Source: Microbacterium tenebrionis (lineage in GTDB: Bacteria > Actinomycetota > Actinomycetes > Actinomycetales > Microbacteriaceae). Taken from it: a stretch of 64,000 nt of DNA. Under the pieces are notes generated by a model. It was given only the letters and a program-made list of their open reading frames with translations. It was not told where the DNA came from and searched no databases. The DNA lies in NCBI RefSeq assembly GCF_903645325.1, contig NZ_CAHJXQ010000005.1, positions 1 through 64,000 of the forward strand, read 5' to 3'. Positions 44,182 through 53,345 of the stretch are shown here, piece by piece. Made by a program: the position numbers and the translations under genes. Positions within the stretch are counted from its first letter, which is position 1. Every line of letters begins with the position of its first letter.

Positions 44182-44271
44182 GCTTCGAACGTATACCTGT
44201 GGATCTCTTCGTCTCACCCCGTTGCTTTTCCCGAGATCCATCACTTCGGTACGCGCGCAACGCCCGTCTGA

Positions 44272-44288
44272 ACGAGGAGGAATCCATC
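44272..44288 (+). promoter_or_regulatory. Strong ribosome binding site in front of an ATC codon
   Basis: ACGAGGAGGAATCC is followed by ATC at 44286-44288, in frame with the glycosyltransferase. The AGGAGG core lies 5-7 bases before ATC, an ideal spacing. Upstream codons back to GTG 44199 include TCA, TTT, CCA, CTT and CGT, unlike genes here, so translation probably starts at ATC (or at an ATG misread as ATC). Confidence 0.55.
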
Positions 44289-45389
44289 GCCACAACCTCT
44301 GCGCGCATCCGCGTCGCCTCCGTCCCTGCCGCGCACCCGTACGTGCGCGCCATCACCGATCCCCGGCGCGTCACTCTCCTGAGCGACCCGCCCGTGCCGG
44401 ACGCACCCCCCGAGCAGTGGTGGCCGCCGATCGCGATGACCGGACAGTGGCTCAGCGAGAACGCCGCCGAGTACGACCTGCTGCATGTGCACTTCGGGCT
44501 CGAGTCGTTCACCCCTGACGAGTTGCGCGCAGGACTCGACGCGGCACGCCTCGCGGGCCGGCCCGTGGTGTTCACGGTGCACGACCTCGACAATCCCCAG
44601 ATCGTCGACCAGGAGCCCTATCGCGAGCTGCTCAATGTGATCGTCCCGGCGGCCGATCACCTCATCACGCTCACGCCCTCCGCGGCGGCGGAGATCGAGC
44701 GCCGGTGGCGTCGTGCCAGCACGGTGCTCGCCCACCCGACACTGCTCGAGCAGACCGCCGCGGACAGCCGGGTGAGCAGGGCAGGCACCGTTCGGGTCGG
44801 CATCGCGCTGCGCGACCTGCGTCCGAACATCGACGCAGAGGGCGCGGTGCGCGCAGCCGCGCGGGCGGCCGGGCTGCTCGAGGCAGCGGGCCAGGCGGTC
44901 GAGATCGAGGTGCTGATGAACGACCGGGTACGCGATGACCGTGCAGCGGAGCGGGTGATCGACGCCGCCGACGGGCATGCCGCTGTGCGAATGCGCAGGA
45001 CCCCCTATCTCAGCGACGCGGAGATCGAGGAGTGGCTCCGGGGGCTGGACCTGTTCGTTCTTCCCTATCGGCACGGGACGCACTCGGGCTGGGTGGAGCT
45101 CTGCTACGACCTGGGGGTGCCGGTGGCGGGAACCGACGTGGGCCACATCCGGTCGCAGCATCCGTCCGAGTTCTGCGTCATCGATCTGGACGACCCCCGC
45201 ACGCTGGCCGCCGCGGTGATGTGGGTCCACCGCTCGCCGGCGTCGTCCTCGCCGAGGGCGACGCACCTGGCGAACCGCCGCGCCGAGCGCCAGCAGCAGC
45301 GACGCGCGATTCGGGCGGCGCACGCCCGCCTCTACTCGGATGCCGTGGCAGGCGTTCGGACACATGCCGCCGCGGGAATTCAGGCGTGA
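44286..45389 (+). CDS. Glycosyltransferase (GT4-like)
   Basis: About 367 residues. The acceptor half has EYDLLHVHFGLESFTPDELR near 61-80 and VVFTVHDLDNPQIVDQEPYR near 94-113; HLITLTPSAAAEIERRW near 125 is the usual surface helix. The donor half shows LRGLDLFVLPYRHGTHSGWV near 250-269 and a conserved glycine-rich ending. The start is unusual: an ideal ribosome binding site precedes ATC 44286, whereas the only standard start (GTG 44199) lacks such a site and adds 29 poorly coded residues. The stop overlaps the GTG of the next gene. First gene of the right arm. Confidence 0.82.
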   Translation: MATTSARIRVASVPAAHPYVRAITDPRRVTLLSDPPVPDAPPEQWWPPIAMTGQWLSENAAEYDLLHVHFGLESFTPDELRAGLDAARLAGRPVVFTVHDLDNPQIVDQEPYRELLNVIVPAADHLITLTPSAAAEIERRWRRASTVLAHPTLLEQTAADSRVSRAGTVRVGIALRDLRPNIDAEGAVRAAARAAGLLEAAGQAVEIEVLMNDRVRDDRAAERVIDAADGHAAVRMRRTPYLSDAEIEEWLRGLDLFVLPYRHGTHSGWVELCYDLGVPVAGTDVGHIRSQHPSEFCVIDLDDPRTLAAAVMWVHRSPASSSPRATHLANRRAERQQQRRAIRAAHARLYSDAVAGVRTHAAAGIQA

Positions 45390-46537
45390 GTGCCGCGCAG
45401 CGCCTTCGCGTGCTCGTCGTCGCTCCCGAACGACATCCCCTGCGACAGCCGCACGCGGGCGGACTGGAGGCGGTCGTGTGGAATCGTGTGCGGTGGCTGA
45501 AGCGTCGCGGACACGACGTCGAGCTGTGCGCCGCCGCCGGATCCGACTTCCTCGGATCGGGCGCCGACCTGCAGCTGCCCAGCCCTCGCTGGCGTTGCAT
45601 CGATGAGACCTCCGATTCGGAGAACCCGGCGGGGCACCGAGGACGGATCGCGGATGCCTTCGCCCGGGTGCGCCGCCGGCTGACTGACCCGGTCGACGGC
45701 GTCGATGTGGTCGACAACCACAGCCTGCACGGCGATCCGATCCTGTGGAGCCGCGACGCGGGCATCCCAGTCGTCACGACCCTGCACACGCCGCCCCTCC
45801 CCGACATGGTGCATGCGGCGCGCTCCCTGCCGCCGACGGCGCCGCACCGCTTCCTCGCCGTCAGCCAGTACACGGCACGAGCGTGGTCCGACGAGGGAGT
45901 CGACGCCTTCGTCTTCCCCAACGGTGTCGACAGCAGCGAGTGGCGACGAGGACGCGGCGGCGAGCAGTGGGTGTGGTTCGGTCGGATCGTGCCCGAGAAG
46001 GCTCCCCATCTGGCCATCCGCGCAGCCCGGCTCGCAGGCGCGCGCCTGCGGATCGCCGGCCGGATCGGCGACCAGCGGTACTTCACCCGTGAGGTCGAGC
46101 CTCTTCTCGGCGACGGCGTGGAGTACGTCGGGCCGCTGCGCCAACCCGAGCTTTGCGCTCTCGTCGGAGCGTCGTCGGTCGCGCTGGTCACCCCGGTCTG
46201 GTCGGAGCCATTCGGCCTGGTGCTGGCCGAGGCGCTGATGACGGGCACTCCTGTGGTCGCGTTCGACGCGGGCGGTGCGAGCGAGGTGCTGGCGGGGCTG
46301 CCCGGATGCACGGTCGTGCCCGCCCGTGACGTGAGCGCCCTCGCTCAGGCGGCCCTCTCCCTAGCCGCTCGGTCGGCGTCGCCCGCGTTCCGGGATCGCG
46401 TGCGCGCGGCGGCATCCGCCCGCCACTCGCTCGCGCGCCGTCATCGCGAGGTCGAGCGCGTGCTCACCGTCGCCGCGCACAGTCGTATGGCCGAGGTCGA
46501 CTCGCTCATCGCAGGCGCGGAGGCGGTCGGCGCATGA
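45386..46537 (+). CDS. Family 4 glycosyltransferase
   Basis: 383 residues from GTG 45386 (GTGA overlap). Hallmarks: RLRVLVVAPERHPLRQPHAG followed by GLEAVVWNRVRWLKRRGHDV in the first 45 residues, VVTTLHTPPLPDMVHAARSL near 128-147, VSQYTARAW, NGVDSSEWRRG, VWFGRIVPEKAPHLAIRAAR near 195-214, and the donor-binding PVWSEPFGLVLAEALMTGTP near 271-290 followed by VVAFDAGGASEV. It is likely to add a hexose from a nucleotide sugar to a lipid- or protein-linked acceptor at the inner membrane face. Confidence 0.93.
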   Translation: MSAAQRLRVLVVAPERHPLRQPHAGGLEAVVWNRVRWLKRRGHDVELCAAAGSDFLGSGADLQLPSPRWRCIDETSDSENPAGHRGRIADAFARVRRRLTDPVDGVDVVDNHSLHGDPILWSRDAGIPVVTTLHTPPLPDMVHAARSLPPTAPHRFLAVSQYTARAWSDEGVDAFVFPNGVDSSEWRRGRGGEQWVWFGRIVPEKAPHLAIRAARLAGARLRIAGRIGDQRYFTREVEPLLGDGVEYVGPLRQPELCALVGASSVALVTPVWSEPFGLVLAEALMTGTPVVAFDAGGASEVLAGLPGCTVVPARDVSALAQAALSLAARSASPAFRDRVRAAASARHSLARRHREVERVLTVAAHSRMAEVDSLIAGAEAVGA

Positions 46538-47543
46538 TCGGCTGGTACGTGCACCATCACGGATGGGGCCATCTCACGCGGATGCAGGCGATCCGCCCGC
46601 ATCTCGACGACGAGGTCACCGTGTTCTCGTCGCTTCCCGCTCCTGGTGACCTCGGCGACGACACCGCGTGGGTCCGCCTGCCTGCGGACGCGGATCCGGT
46701 GGTGACCGCCGACGGCGCCGTCCGCGCCGCGCACGAGCTCGGCGATGTCACCGCCGGCGGGCGCTGCACTGGGCACCGGTCGGGCATCCAGGCCATCAGA
46801 CGCGGCTCGCGATGATCGCCGACTGGATCGCCCGCCACCCCGTTTCGGCGTTCGTGGTCGACGTCAGCGTGGAGGTCACCGCATTCGTCCGCCTTCTCGG
46901 CGTTCCCACCGTGGTGTTCGCGCAACCCGGCGATCGGTCCGACCGCCCGCACCGGCTCGGCCACGCCCTCGCCGATCGGATCGTGGCACCGTGGCCGGAG
47001 GGCATGTTCGATGCGTCCGAGCTGTCCGATCACCGTGCGCGCGTACGTCATGTCGGCGGGATCTCGCGGCACGACGGGCGGTCGCGCCACACGGCCGACG
47101 ATGCCGCTCGTCGGGCGCTGTTCCTCAGCCGTACGCTCGACGAATCACGACTCGAGCAGACGATCGACCTGCTGACGGCTCGAGGCTGGGAGGTCGAGAC
47201 GGCCGGCGCCCGTGACGACGATCGGGTCGCCGACGTGTGGCCGCTGCTCTGCCGCGCGAAGGTCGTGATCAGCGCCGCCGGCCTGAACGGGGTGGCCGAT
47301 CTCGCGACCGCGGGCGCGCGCGCGGTCGTGCTGCCCCAGGACAGACCGTTCGGCGAGCAGGAGCACACGGCCAGAGTCCTGCAGGCCGCGGGCCTCGCCT
47401 CGACAGCGCCCGCCGGATCGTCTCCCGCACAGGTGGTCGAGCTCGTGGAGCGGGCAGCGGTCTCCCCGCCCGACTGGAGCGGATGGGGCGTCACCGGCGC
47501 CGCTGCGCGTGCCGCCCGAGGCATACAGGAGGTCGCCTCATGA
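46534..47543 (+). pseudogene. MurG-like glycosyltransferase with one frameshift
   Basis: From ATG 46534 (ATGA overlap with the previous gene) the product starts IGWYVHHHGWGHLTRMQAIR, typical of MurG/UGT-like enzymes that begin with a glycine-rich loop. Near 46760, after ELGDVTAGG, the frame is lost; LHWAPVGHPGHQTRLAMIAD continues in the next frame and runs cleanly to VISAAGLNGVADLATAGARA, VVLPQDRPFGEQEHTARVLQ and a stop at 47543. One base gained or lost near GGCGGGCGCTG explains it. The combined product would be about 335 residues. Since both neighbours overlap it perfectly, the operon was recently intact, or this is a sequence error. Confidence 0.82.
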
Positions 47544-48382
47544 CGCGGATCGCCGTGATCACACCGGCGTCGCACAACCGCCTCGCACATCTGCATCGCC
47601 AGCGCCGCTTTCTGCGCGAGGTGCTGCCGCCCCATCATGACGTGGTGCGCATCGAGGCGTGGCTCGACAGCGAGCCCCCGCCACCGTTCGACGGCGTAAT
47701 TCACGTGCACGTCCCACCGGGCCGCGATGGGATGCGCGTCGGCGCAGGACGCAACGCCGCCGCCGAGATCGCTGTCTCGCGCGACGTCGATCTGCTCGTG
47801 TTCCTCGACGTGGACTGTCTGCCGGGCCCGCAGCTGCTCGATCGATACGCTGAAGCGATTCGCTCGCACCCGAACGGGCTGCTGTGCGGTCCGGTCACCT
47901 ACCTCGAGAGCGTGCAGCGACCGTCAGCCGCCGAACAGCTCGAGGCGATGGTCCGACCGCATCCCGTGCGTCCGAACCCGGCCGTCGGCGTCGTCGCGAC
48001 CGCCGACGCGAACGAGTACGACCTCTTCTGGTCGCTGTCGTTCGCGGTGACGCCGGCGACCTGGGCGCAGCTGGGCGGGTTCGACGAGCGGTACGAGGGC
48101 TATGGCGCCGAAGACACCGATCTGGGCCGACGGGCGCGGTCGCAGGGCGTGCCCCTGCACTGGGTGGGCGGCGCGCATGCGTTCCATCAGTGGCATCCGG
48201 CCGGCACTCCCCCGTGGCGTCATCTCGACGACATCCTGCGCAACGGCGCCCTGTTCGCCGAGCAGTGGGGCGAGTGGCCGATGGGCGGCTGGATCGACGA
48301 GTTCGTCGCAGCGGGCGCGGTCGAATCCCACGACGGCGGCTACCGCCGGACGGTGCGCGCCCCTGCCGTCCCGGGGCCGTGA
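47540..48382 (+). CDS. Family 2 glycosyltransferase (galactosyltransferase-like C-terminal motif)
   Basis: 280 residues; the ATG overlaps the previous stop and AGGAGG lies upstream. GT-A features are VGAGRNAAAEIAVSRDVDLL near 69-88, the DxD-type LLVFLDVDCLPGPQLLDRY near 87-105, and QLGGFDERYEGYGAEDTDLG near 175-194, the GWGxEDxD-like motif of bacterial galactosyl/glucosyltransferases. H-W residues after it (HAFHQWHP) fit the same group. Last gene of the right arm; the SDR gene converges on it 24 bp downstream. Confidence 0.9.
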   Translation: MTRIAVITPASHNRLAHLHRQRRFLREVLPPHHDVVRIEAWLDSEPPPPFDGVIHVHVPPGRDGMRVGAGRNAAAEIAVSRDVDLLVFLDVDCLPGPQLLDRYAEAIRSHPNGLLCGPVTYLESVQRPSAAEQLEAMVRPHPVRPNPAVGVVATADANEYDLFWSLSFAVTPATWAQLGGFDERYEGYGAEDTDLGRRARSQGVPLHWVGGAHAFHQWHPAGTPPWRHLDDILRNGALFAEQWGEWPMGGWIDEFVAAGAVESHDGGYRRTVRAPAVPGP

Positions 48383-48405
48383 CGGCGCGTTCTTGCCGCG
48401 TCCGG

Positions 48406-49924
48406 TCACCAGGGGCTGGGCTTGTAGTCCTTCAGGAACACGCCATACAGGTCGACGCCGGCCTCGCCCTGCACGATCGGGTCGTACACGCGCGCGGCGC
48501 CGTCGACGAGGTCGAGCGGGGCGTGGAAGCCCTCCTCCGCCAGACGCACCTTGGTGTGGTGCGGGCGCTCGTCGGTGATCCATCCGGTGTCGACGGCGGT
48601 CATAAGGATGCCGGATTTCTCGAGCATCTCGCCGGCGCTGGTGCGCGTGAGCATGTTCAGCGCGGCCTTGGCCATGTTCGTGTGCGGATGCCCCGGGCCC
48701 TTGTACCGGCGCGAGAACTGTCCCTCCATCGCCGAGACGTTCACGATGTACTTCCGGCGGGCGTCCGATGCCTCCATCGATGCCCGCAACCGGCTGATGA
48801 GGAGGAACGGCGCGGTCGTGTTCGCCAGCTGCACCTCGAGCATCTCGAGGGGATCGACCTGCTCGACCGACTGCACCCAGCTGTTGACGTGATCGATGTC
48901 GGGGACGAGGCCGCCGGCGTCGATCGCCGAGCCGTCGGCGTGCTTCGCGAGTGACGACGACCCCGGCGCCATCGCGAGGCGGGCGAGGTCCTCCGCCGTC
49001 AGCGCCTGGCCGCCCTGCTCGGCGACAGTTCCGCCGAGGATGCCGCCGAGAGCGCGGATTCGCCGCCACAGACGCCTCGAGCGCCTGCGGGTGCGGGTCG
49101 GCGGTGTGCCCGAAGGTCTCCATCTCGGGCAGGGGCCCGTCGGGGAGCGGCTGCATCTCGGCATCCGCCAGCAGCGAGTACGCACCCGGCGAGCGCCGGA
49201 CGGTCTGCGCGGCGTTGTTGATGAGGATGTCGAGCGGCCCCTGAGCCGCGACGGAATCGGCGAGTGCGATCACCTGGGCGGGGTCGCGCAGGTCGATGCC
49301 GACGATGCGCAGGCGGTGCAGCCAGTCGGCGGCGTCCGGCAGCGACGAGAAGCGCCGCACGGCGTCCCGCGGGAAGCGCGTCGTGATCGTCAGGTGCGCG
49401 CCGTCGCGGAGCAGACGCAGCGCGATGTGCATGCCGATCTTGGCCCGCCCGCCGGTGAGCAGCGCGCGACGGCCGGAGAGGTCGGTGCGCGCGTTGCGCT
49501 TGGCGTGGCTGAAGCGGGCGCAGTCCGGGCAGAGCTGGTGATAGAACGCGTCGACGAGCGTGTACGGCTGCTTGCAGATGTAGCAGTTGCGGGGCCTCCG
49601 CAGCTCGCCGGCGATCGGGGCATCCACGCTCGAGGCGAGGTCGTTGCCGCGGGTCTCGTCGTCGATGCGGTCCGGGGCGCCGGTCGCGGTCTTGGCCACG
49701 ACCGCCTTGTCGGCCTCGGCGATCGCGTCGCGGATCTCCTTGCGGCGGGCGCGCTTGACGGCCTTGAACATCCGCCCGGTGGCGCGGCGGACGGCGATGT
49801 AGTCGGGATGCTGCTCGCTCATCGAATCGAGCGATGCGAGCACCCGGAGTGTGGTGGCGAGGTCGTCGGGGTCGAGGCCGTCGCCGAGGTCTGCGGGGCT
49901 GTCGGCGGGGGCATCGGTCACCAT
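48406..49924 (-). pseudogene. SDR-family oxidoreductase with zinc-ribbon insert, one frameshift
   Basis: From ATG 49924 (MVTDAPADSPADLGDGLDPD) the product has an N-terminal helical part, a zinc ribbon CYICKQPY...LCPDCARF near 117-141, and then an SDR Rossmann domain (RRALLTGGRAKIGMHIALRL near 154-173, ILINNAAQTVRRSPGAYSLL near 232-251). Near 49055 the frame is lost after LEASVAAN. The next frame continues with RALGGILGGTVAEQGGQ, GLVPDIDHVNSWVQSVEQVD, the active-site stretch NVSAMEGQFSRRYKG and the end GVFLKDYKPSPW. One base change would restore about 505 residues. This gene is the parent of the decayed copy at 40595-40857. The substrate is unknown. Confidence 0.83.
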
Positions 49925-50007
49925 GCCGATTCTACGCGAGCGACCTGGGAGGGCGTGCTCCCGCGGCGGCCGTGACTCTGTCGGCGACCCCGCGTATCGT
50001 CGGCCCC

Positions 50008-51066
50008 ATGGAAAGCGCACACGGCATCATTCCGGCATCCCTCCGCGCCCGCCTCGCCCAGTCGGGCCGGTTCCCGAAGGCCGCGGATGCTGCGCGCCAG
50101 ACCCTGCTCGCCGGCAGACCCCAGTTCCGTGCCCGCCTGAACCTGTCGATCGACGAGCACGGCGACCTCGTCGCCGAGCTGACGGATGCGCCGAATCGCA
50201 CGATCAGCGATGCGAACGGCACCGAGACGCTGCCCGGGGCCGTCGTCCGCAACGAGGACGACCCGCCCGTCGACGACGCCTCGGTCAACGAAGCCTTCGA
50301 CGGACTCGGTGCGACGTTCGAGATGCTGCTGGCGGCGTTCCAGCGCAACTCCCTCGACAGTGCCGGAATAGGGCTCGACGCGACCGTGCACTACGGCACC
50401 GACTACGACAACGCGTTCTGGGACGGTGAACGCATGGTGTTCGGCGACGGAGACGGCGAGGTCTTCCAGGGGTTCACGCGATCGATCAGCGTCATCGGTC
50501 ACGAGCTCGGGCACGGTGTGATCCAGCACACCGCGAACCTCGAGTACCAGGGTCAGCCCGGTGCTCTGAACGAGTCCATGGCAGACGTGCTCGGTGCGCT
50601 GACCGAGCAGTTCGCGCTCGGCCAGACGGCAGATGCGGCGACCTGGCTGATCGGCGCCGGCATCTTCACCGACGAGGTGCAGGGGCAGGCGCTGCGGTCG
50701 ATGATCGAACCGGGCACCGCCTACGACGACGACGAGCTCGGCAAGGATCCGCAGCCCGCCCACATGAGCGACTTCGTGCAGACGACCGAGGACAATGGCG
50801 GCGTGCACATCAACTCCGGCATCCCGAATCGGGCCTTCGCTCTGACGGCGCGCGCCCTCGGCGGCAACGCCTGGGAGCGGGCCGGAACGGTCTGGTACCG
50901 CGCGCTGACCGGGGGCCTGTCTCAGGCCGCGACGTTCCGCGCTTTCGCGGACGCCACTGTCGAAGCGGCCGAGCGCGAGTACGGTGAAGAGGTGACCGCC
51001 GCAGTTCGCGACGCCTGGACGACCGTGGGAGTGCTGGATGCCGAAGGAGCTCGACGCGCCGGATGA
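50008..51066 (+). CDS. Protealysin-like M4 metalloprotease
   Basis: 352 residues without a signal peptide. The N-terminus HGIIPASLRARLAQ is the short protealysin-type propeptide motif (compare the usual HxxIPPxxL). The catalytic zinc site is HELGHGVIQHT (165-175, His165, Glu166, His169) with the third ligand Glu189 in ALNESMADVLG and the late GGVHINSGIPNRAFAL near 264-279 with its histidine. The protein should mature by autocleavage and act inside the cell or after release by an unknown route. The next gene overlaps by 29 bp and encodes an emfourin-type inhibitor, the known partner of protealysins. Confidence 0.92.
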   Translation: MESAHGIIPASLRARLAQSGRFPKAADAARQTLLAGRPQFRARLNLSIDEHGDLVAELTDAPNRTISDANGTETLPGAVVRNEDDPPVDDASVNEAFDGLGATFEMLLAAFQRNSLDSAGIGLDATVHYGTDYDNAFWDGERMVFGDGDGEVFQGFTRSISVIGHELGHGVIQHTANLEYQGQPGALNESMADVLGALTEQFALGQTADAATWLIGAGIFTDEVQGQALRSMIEPGTAYDDDELGKDPQPAHMSDFVQTTEDNGGVHINSGIPNRAFALTARALGGNAWERAGTVWYRALTGGLSQAATFRAFADATVEAAEREYGEEVTAAVRDAWTTVGVLDAEGARRAG

Positions 51067-51415
51067 CGACGACCGGCTGGTCGTCGCCGTCGTCCGATCC
51101 GGCGGTGTCGCCGGCATCAGCCGCCGGTGGACGGTCGCGCCGCCCCGGCCCGAGATCGACGTGTGGGTCGGCCTGATCGAGCGCTGCCCGTGGGACGCGC
51201 CGCAACACAAGGATCGGGGGGCGGATCGCTACGTGTGGAGCATCCAGGTGCGGATGCCGCAGCAGGTGCGCGAACGCGAACTCGCCGACTCCGAACTGCA
51301 GGGCGCGTGGCGGGAGCTCGTCGAGGCAGTGCGCGAGGCCGACAGCCCGTCGCCCTCGCCTACACCCGCGCCGAGTCCGATCCCGCCGCGGGAGGATCCA
51401 GCATCACCCGAGTGA
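51038..51415 (+). CDS. Emfourin-type inhibitor of the adjacent protealysin-like protease
   Basis: 125 residues. The core VVAVVRSGGVAGISRRWTVA near 15-34 is the conserved part of emfourins, small proteins that inhibit M4 protealysins and are encoded beside them (described in Serratia). The gene starts within the last codons of the protease gene, so the two are translated together and the inhibitor can protect the cell from internal proteolysis. The C-terminus is a Ser/Pro repeat tail (SPSPSPTPAPSPIPP) that overlaps the end of the convergent mscS gene by 56 bp and is probably dispensable. Confidence 0.88.
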   Translation: MPKELDAPDDDDRLVVAVVRSGGVAGISRRWTVAPPRPEIDVWVGLIERCPWDAPQHKDRGADRYVWSIQVRMPQQVRERELADSELQGAWRELVEAVREADSPSPSPTPAPSPIPPREDPASPE

Positions 51416-52445
51416 CCGGCAGCGCCTCAGGGTGCTCCTGCTGCAGCCAGGTCATGATCTTCTCCCGCACGAGGCACCGCAGGTCCCACTGGTCGTCGGA
51501 GTCCTTCGCTGAGATCGTGAAGCGCAGCGTGACGTGACCGCCCTCGGAGCCGGTGACGACCACTCCGGCCTTGCGGCGGTCCCAGGCGTCGGATCCTTCG
51601 ACGATCTCCATGAACTTCGCGCGGACGGCATCGACCGGCACTCGCCAGTCCAGGTCCATGAACACGGTGCCGAGGATCTTGTCGCTCCTGCGCGTCCAGC
51701 TCTCCACCGGCTGCGAGGTGAAGTACGTGCACGGCAGGATCAGCCGGCGCTCATCCCAGATGTAGACGACGACATAGGAGAGGTTGATCTCGCCGATCCG
51801 CCCCCATTCGCCTTCGACCACGACGACGTCGCCCACGCGGATCGAGTCCGTGAAAGCGATCTGGACGCCGGCGATGAGGTTGCCGAGTGTCGACTGCGCA
51901 GCCAGTCCCGCGACGATGCTCACCACGCCGGCGGACGCCAGGATGCTGGTGCCCACCGCCCGCACCTCCGGGAACGAGAACAGCACGACGCCGACGGCGA
52001 TCACCCCGACCAGCACGACGACGAGGCGGTTGAGCACCGTCAGCTGCGTCTGGCGGCGACGGGCCTCCGCGCTCGTGGCGTCGCGTCTGCTGTCGTACTG
52101 CATGAGCCGTTCCATGCCGAACGTCACGAGCGTGGACAGCAGCCACGCACCGACGAGAACGGTGGCGATGAAGAGGATGCGCTCGAGCACCGCCCACCAC
52201 GACAGCGCCGCCGGGGCCGTCGTCGCGCACACGATCCAGGACGCGACGACGAGCGCCAGCGTCATGGCCGGCACGCGGATGCGCCGTTCGAGATCGCCGA
52301 TCCAAGCCGAGCGTCCGCGCGCACGCCCGGCGATGAACCGCACGACGATGACGGCGACCGAGACCAGCACGACCGCGACGGTGGCGCCGACGAGAGTGCC
52401 GACCCACGAGGACCAATCGAGAGCGAGTTCTGCGAGTGACATCAT
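51360..52445 (-). CDS. Small-conductance mechanosensitive channel (MscS family)
   Basis: 361 residues. Four N-terminal helices precede the pore helix and beta domain: TSILASAGVVSIVAGLAAQS near 168-187, TLGNLIAGVQIAFTDSIRVG near 188-207 and DVVVVEGEWGRIGEINLSYV near 208-227, the exact MscS core pattern. The C-terminal alpha/beta domain follows. It opens when membrane tension rises and releases solutes after osmotic downshift. The start is ATG 52445 (or the next ATG 3 bp later), with GGTGGAG upstream. Its last 56 bp overlap the emfourin gene on the other strand. Confidence 0.92.
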   Translation of the reverse strand: MMSLAELALDWSSWVGTLVGATVAVVLVSVAVIVVRFIAGRARGRSAWIGDLERRIRVPAMTLALVVASWIVCATTAPAALSWWAVLERILFIATVLVGAWLLSTLVTFGMERLMQYDSRRDATSAEARRRQTQLTVLNRLVVVLVGVIAVGVVLFSFPEVRAVGTSILASAGVVSIVAGLAAQSTLGNLIAGVQIAFTDSIRVGDVVVVEGEWGRIGEINLSYVVVYIWDERRLILPCTYFTSQPVESWTRRSDKILGTVFMDLDWRVPVDAVRAKFMEIVEGSDAWDRRKAGVVVTGSEGGHVTLRFTISAKDSDDQWDLRCLVREKIMTWLQQEHPEALPVTRVMLDPPAAGSDSARV

Positions 52446-52572
52446 CGCTCCACCATAAACACGGGTGCCCGCCGTGACGCAAACAGACCCTTGCCTCGTC
52501 GCGGCGGTCGGGCGCGTACGCGAAGATGATGGGGATGAAGAAGATCATCATCGCCGATCTCTGAAGGAGGCC

Positions 52573-53274
52573 ATGGGACTTTTCTCGCAGCGCAAGGACG
52601 AGGAGAGCACCTGGGCGGCGCTGCCCGGTGAACCGCGCGGGTCGCAGGACGCCGCCGATGTTCTGGATGCCGCGCCCGCGCTCGATCCGATGCAGGTGGG
52701 GCTGGGCGCCCAGTACACCTCGATCGTGTTCCCGGTCGCACCGCCGGCGCCCGACGCCGCCGAGGCATCGGATGCCGCGCCGAAGGATCCCGTCGAACCC
52801 GACCCGCACGTGCTGGGCCCCGGACTCCTGCCGACCCCGTTCACCGCCGACGAGATCCGGGATGCGGCGCGCGGCGGCAAGACGATCCGCATCCTCGTGG
52901 AGGAGCCGGACGGCACGACGGTTCACCGCGTCAACCGGTTCCGCGACCTCGACGATGAGGGCGCGACGCTGGAGCGATGGACCTCGGGCCCGACCGGGAT
53001 CGTCCAGGGCGAGATCACGAGCTCGCGCGTCACCTGGCGCGAGCTGCAGGGGCATGCGACGTTCCGCGCCGAGCAGACGACGCTGTCGTCCGAGACCCTG
53101 GAGCTGCCGATCGGAAGCGTGGACTGCCTGCGCTACGAGGTGCGCGCCTCGGCGGATGCCGAACCCGATGTCTTCTGGTTCGCGACGGCGCATCCCGGGA
53201 TGCCCGTTCGCTTCGAATCGCCGACGGATGCGGGCGTGCAGCGCACCACCGTCGTGAAGATCGAGCGCCCCTGA
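52573..53274 (+). CDS. Hypothetical actinobacterial protein
   Basis: 233 residues; GAAGGAGG precedes the ATG. The first 90 residues are acidic, proline- and alanine-rich and probably disordered. The rest (about 95-230) is a compact soluble domain: IRILVEEPDGTTVHRVNRFR near 116-135, then alternating strands ending in RFESPTDAGVQRTTVVKIER. It resembles unnamed proteins of Microbacteriaceae that I cannot assign to a function. It has no signal peptide or membrane helix and is followed by another small hypothetical gene on the same strand. Confidence 0.7.
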   Translation: MGLFSQRKDEESTWAALPGEPRGSQDAADVLDAAPALDPMQVGLGAQYTSIVFPVAPPAPDAAEASDAAPKDPVEPDPHVLGPGLLPTPFTADEIRDAARGGKTIRILVEEPDGTTVHRVNRFRDLDDEGATLERWTSGPTGIVQGEITSSRVTWRELQGHATFRAEQTTLSSETLELPIGSVDCLRYEVRASADAEPDVFWFATAHPGMPVRFESPTDAGVQRTTVVKIERP

Positions 53275-53345
53275 TCCGTTCCGCACCGGCGCCCGTGCGG
53301 AACGATCTGCGAGGATGCATTCACGACAGACCGAGGGGACTGACC

